DNA from: Alphaproteobacteria bacterium | GTDB taxonomy: Bacteria; Pseudomonadota; Alphaproteobacteria; Rhizobiales; Devosiaceae | DNA length: 35,719 nt | Assembly: GCA_018818925.1 (NCBI GenBank) | Contig: JAHJQZ010000077.1 | Span: forward strand, 1-35,719 | Reading direction: 5' to 3' | Shown here: positions 32,927 through 35,719 of the stretch, in pieces | Position numbering within the stretch: the stretch's first letter is position 1 | Layout: every line of letters starts with the position of its first letter | Notes under the pieces: model-generated | The model's input: the letters and a program-made list of their open reading frames with translations, nothing else | Databases searched by the model: none | What the model was told of the DNA's origin: nothing | Program-made: the position numbers and the translations under genes

Positions 32927-33934
32927 CTAGAGGAACTTGCCCATCGCGACGGCGGTATCGGCCATGCGGTTCGAGAAGCCCCACTCGTTGTCGTACCAGC
33001 TCAGGACGGTCAGGAGCGTGCCTTCCATCACCTTGGTCTGGGGCAGGGCGACTGTCGAGGAGGCCGGATCGTGGTTGAAATCCGTCGACACGTTCGGGGC
33101 CTTGGTAACGTTGAGGATGCCCTTCAGGCGGCCATTGGCGGCCTCGGTGAAGGCGGCATTGACCTCGTCTTTGGTTACGGCCCTCTTGAGGTTGAACTTG
33201 ACGTCGACGAGCGACACGTTCGGGGTCGGCACGCGGATCGACATGCCGTCGAGCTTGCCCTTCAGTTCCGGGATGACGAGACCGATCGCCTTGGCGGCGC
33301 CGGTCGAGGTCGGGATCATGGAAAGGGCCGCGGCACGGGCGCGATAGAGGTCCTTGTGGAGCGTGTCGAGCGTCGGCTGGTCGCCGGTATAGGAGTGGAT
33401 CGTAGTCATCATGCCGTGCTCGATGCCGAAAGTCTTGTTGACCACGTCGACGACCGGGGCGAGGCAGTTGGTGGTGCACGATGCGTTGGAGACCACGAGG
33501 TGATCCTTGTTGAGGATCTCGTGATTGACCCCATAGACGATCGTCGCGTCGGCACCATCAGAAGCGGTCGAAACCAGAACGCGCTTGGCGCCGGCCTCGA
33601 GATGGACCTTGGCCTTCTCCTTGGAAGTGAAGATGCCGGTGCATTCCATGACGATGTCGATGCCGAGGTCTTTCCACGGCAGCTTGCTGGGATCGCGCTC
33701 GGACAGGCACTTGAAGCTCTCGGCGCCGACCTTGATGGTGTCGCCGTCGACGGAGACCTCGTGCGGGAACCGGCCATGCACGGAGTCATAGCGCAGAAGA
33801 TGGGCGTTGGTTTCGACCGGGCCGAGGTCGTTGATGGCGACGACGTCGATGTCCTTGCGGCCGGTTTCGTACAGGGCGCGGACAACGAGACGGCCAATGC
33901 GGCCAAAGCCGTTAACGGCAACGCGGATGGGCAT
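32927..33934 (-). CDS. gap: Glyceraldehyde-3-phosphate dehydrogenase, type I
   Basis: A 335-residue GAPDH. The NAD-binding loop is VNGFGRIGR (7-15), with D36 in AINDL favouring NAD over NADP; the active site is SNASCTTNCLAP with C153, and H180 is in TTIHSYTGDQ; the C-terminal WYDNEWGFSNRM is typical. ATG 33934 follows AAAGGAGC. It lies 44 nt after tkt and before pgk and is probably cotranscribed with both. Only one GAPDH is in the window, so whether a second, NADP-linked one exists is unknown. Confidence 0.98.
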   Translation of the reverse strand: MPIRVAVNGFGRIGRLVVRALYETGRKDIDVVAINDLGPVETNAHLLRYDSVHGRFPHEVSVDGDTIKVGAESFKCLSERDPSKLPWKDLGIDIVMECTGIFTSKEKAKVHLEAGAKRVLVSTASDGADATIVYGVNHEILNKDHLVVSNASCTTNCLAPVVDVVNKTFGIEHGMMTTIHSYTGDQPTLDTLHKDLYRARAAALSMIPTSTGAAKAIGLVIPELKGKLDGMSIRVPTPNVSLVDVKFNLKRAVTKDEVNAAFTEAANGRLKGILNVTKAPNVSTDFNHDPASSTVALPQTKVMEGTLLTVLSWYDNEWGFSNRMADTAVAMGKFL

Positions 33935-33978
33935 TTCTTATGCTCCTTTAAGCGACGGGGGGAGGGACGCGTAGTTCA

Positions 33979-35719
33979 TTACAACTGCGAGGTGACGGCT
34001 TCAACCACGGCGTCGGCAGTGATACCGAAATGGGTATACAATTCCTCTGCCGGGCCGGAGGCGCCGAAACCGGTCATGCCGATAAAGCGGCCGGTATCGC
34101 CCAGAAGCCGGTCCCAGCTCATCGAGATGCCGGCTTCGACCGCGACGCGGGCCTTCGGCGTGCCGATCACCTCGCGGCGATAGGCCTGCGGCTGGGCGTA
34201 AAAGAGTTCGAGCGAGGGCACCGACACCACGCGGGTCGAGATGCCGTCGGCTTCCAGCGTCTTGCGCGCTTCCATGGCGAGCATGACTTCCGAACCCGTG
34301 GCGAAGATCACCGCTTCGTCATTGTCCGATCCGGCGAGCACATAGGCGCCCCTGGCGCACAGGTTCTCGTCGGTATATTCGGTGCGCATCGCCGGCAGGT
34401 TCTGGCGCGACAGCGCCAGGACGGACGGCATGTCGGCGTGTTCGATGGCCAATTGCCAGCATTCGAGCGTTTCGACGGCGTCGGCCGGCCGCAAGACCAG
34501 AAGATTTGGAATGGTGCGCAGCGACGACAGGTGCTCGACCGGCTGATGGGTGGGGCCGTCCTCGCCGAGACCGATGGAATCGTGGGTCATCACATAGATG
34601 ACGCGGATGCCCATCAGCGCCGACAGGCGGATCGAATTGCGGCAATAGTCGGTGAATACGAGGAACGTGCCGCCATAGGGGATCAGCCCGCCATGTAGCG
34701 CGATGCCGTTCATGGCGGCGGCCATGGCGTGCTCGCGCACGCCGTACATCATGTAGCGGCCGGAGCGATCCGCGGCGGTGAACGGCTGGGTCTGGGAGGT
34801 GTTGGTGTTGTTCGAGCCGGTCAGGTCGGCCGAGCCGCCAATGGTCTCGGGCAAAACGCCATTGATGATCTCGAGCGCGTTCTGCGACGACTTGCGCGAG
34901 GCGAATTTCGGACGCTCTTCGACGAGCTTCCTTTTGTACTCGTTGACCGTCTTGACGAATTCGAGCGGCAGCAGGCCGGCCATGCGCCGGTCGAACTCGG
35001 CCTTCTTTTCGGCATCCATGGCGTCGTGGCGCTCGGCCCAGGCGGTGCGGGCCTTGGTGCCGCGATTGCCGGCAAGGCGCCAGTCGTCGAGAATGTCGGT
35101 CGGGATGTCGAAGGGCGCATAGGGCCAGCCGAGCGCGTCGCGGGCGCCGGCGATTTCCTCGGCGCCGAGCGGGCTGCCATGAGCCTTGTTGGTGCCGGCT
35201 TTTTTAGGCGCGCCGAAGCCGATGGTCGTCCTGGCGGCGATGAGCACCGGTTTGTCGGAGGCGTCTGCGTCGTGGAGCGCCTTCTCGATGGCTTCGGGGT
35301 CGTGCCCGTCGATCTCGATGGTCGCCCAGCCGGAAGCCTGGAAGCGCCTGATCTGGTCGGTCGAATCCGCGTTCGACACCTTGCCGTCGATGGTGATGCC
35401 GTTGTTGTCCCAGATCAGGGTGATCTTCGAAAGCTTGAGATGCCCGGCCAGCGCGATCGCTTCCTGGGAAATGCCTTCCATGAGGCAGCCATCACCTGCA
35501 AGGATAATGGTGCGGTGGTCGACGATGTCGGTGCCGAATTCGGCGGCGAGCTTCTGTTCGGCGACGGCCATGCCGACGCCGTTGGCGACGCCCTGGCCCA
35601 GGGGACCGGTGGTCGTCTCGATACCCGAGGCATGGCCAAATTCGGGATGGCCGGCGGTCTTCGAGCCGAGTTGGCGGAAGTTCTTCAGCTCCTCGATCGT
35701 CATGTCCTCGTAGCCGAGC
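33979..35719 (-). CDS. tkt: Transketolase, N-terminus outside window
   Basis: Thiamine-diphosphate enzyme of the pentose-phosphate pathway. The frame is open through the right edge ([10 protein letters not shown]...), so about 580 C-terminal residues are seen and roughly the first 80-90 are missing. Present are [21 protein letters not shown], the ThDP/Mg motif [13 protein letters not shown]...WDNNGI, the pyrimidine-domain segment [14 protein letters not shown] with its catalytic glutamate, [19 protein letters not shown], and the C-terminal [15 protein letters not shown]. An internal ATG at 35703 is not the true start. First visible gene of the tkt-gap-pgk run. Confidence 0.97.
   Translation of the reverse strand, partial: LGYEDMTIEELKNFRQLGSKTAGHPEFGHASGIETTTGPLGQGVANGVGMAVAEQKLAAEFGTDIVDHRTIILAGDGCLMEGISQEAIALAGHLKLSKITLIWDNNGITIDGKVSNADSTDQIRRFQASGWATIEIDGHDPEAIEKALHDADASDKPVLIAARTTIGFGAPKKAGTNKAHGSPLGAEEIAGARDALGWPYAPFDIPTDILDDWRLAGNRGTKARTAWAERHDAMDAEKKAEFDRRMAGLLPLEFVKTVNEYKRKLVEERPKFASRKSSQNALEIINGVLPETIGGSADLTGSNNTNTSQTQPFTAADRSGRYMMYGVREHAMAAAMNGIALHGGLIPYGGTFLVFTDYCRNSIRLSALMGIRVIYVMTHDSIGLGEDGPTHQPVEHLSSLRTIPNLLVLRPADAVETLECWQLAIEHADMPSVLALSRQNLPAMRTEYTDENLCARGAYVLAGSDNDEAVIFATGSEVMLAMEARKTLEADGISTRVVSVPSLELFYAQPQAYRREVIGTPKARVAVEAGISMSWDRLLGDTGRFIGMTGFGASGPAEELYTHFGITADAVVEAVTSQL

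Overview
The window is high-GC chromosomal DNA from an alphaproteobacterium, most likely of the order Hyphomicrobiales (Rhizobiales), with a Devosia-like gene set. This placement rests on recognised protein families rather than any search: a TrcR-type DUF1013 regulator, an RcdA-type DUF1465 protein, DUF1192, DUF992, the small aa3-type cytochrome c oxidase subunit IV, a cysteine-free L31, and CtrA-type TTAA-N7-TTAA boxes. I see no tRNA or rRNA gene, phage, insertion sequence or CRISPR array. The content is mostly housekeeping; the less ordinary material lies in regulatory sequence, palindromic repeats and a few poorly understood gene pairs.

Layout. 1-4.8 kb (minus): a DUF882/M15 murein endopeptidase (cut by the left edge), a YcbB-class L,D-transpeptidase and an orphan sigma-54 response regulator. 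5.0-7.2 kb (plus): an M3 oligopeptidase and a small cytochrome oxidase subunit. 7.2-10.3 kb (minus): pntA-pntB transhydrogenase. 10.7-12.1 kb (plus): a VOC protein, a small membrane protein and a FrnE/DsbA-like protein. 12.1-13.4 kb: two palindromic elements, DUF992 and rpsU (minus). 13.6-16.0 kb (minus): a DUF465-membrane protein-purE-purK operon, divergent from a second DUF465 gene. 16.5-20.0 kb (minus): a TSUP exporter and a kefF-kefC potassium efflux operon. 20.2-24.3 kb: gph, the TrcR-like gene, a quinone reductase, DUF1192, a candidate small RNA, the rcdA-like gene and rpmE. 24.5-29.6 kb: an ABC exporter, then a MotA/TolQ-like plus OmpA-like pair and an inositol-monophosphatase-family gene. 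29.9-35.7 kb (minus): tkt (cut by the right edge)-gap-pgk, followed by a ThiE-like protein and a Sel1-repeat protein.

How the genes work together. The transpeptidase makes 3-3 peptidoglycan crosslinks and the neighbouring endopeptidase family can cleave them, a pairing also seen in E. coli (ycbB-ycbK). tkt-gap-pgk is central carbon metabolism, purEK is purine synthesis, and KefF-KefC is a thiol/electrophile-gated K+/H+ antiporter with its flavoprotein partner. The 20.9-24.0 kb stretch has a cell-cycle flavour: a TrcR-like regulator, an RcdA-like proteolysis adaptor, and between DUF1192 and rcdA a CtrA box just upstream of a compact terminator-ended transcript with two exposed anti-Shine-Dalgarno motifs. 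That candidate CtrA-controlled small RNA is the most interesting item here. A second perfect CtrA box sits between the sigma-54 regulator and the oligopeptidase gene.
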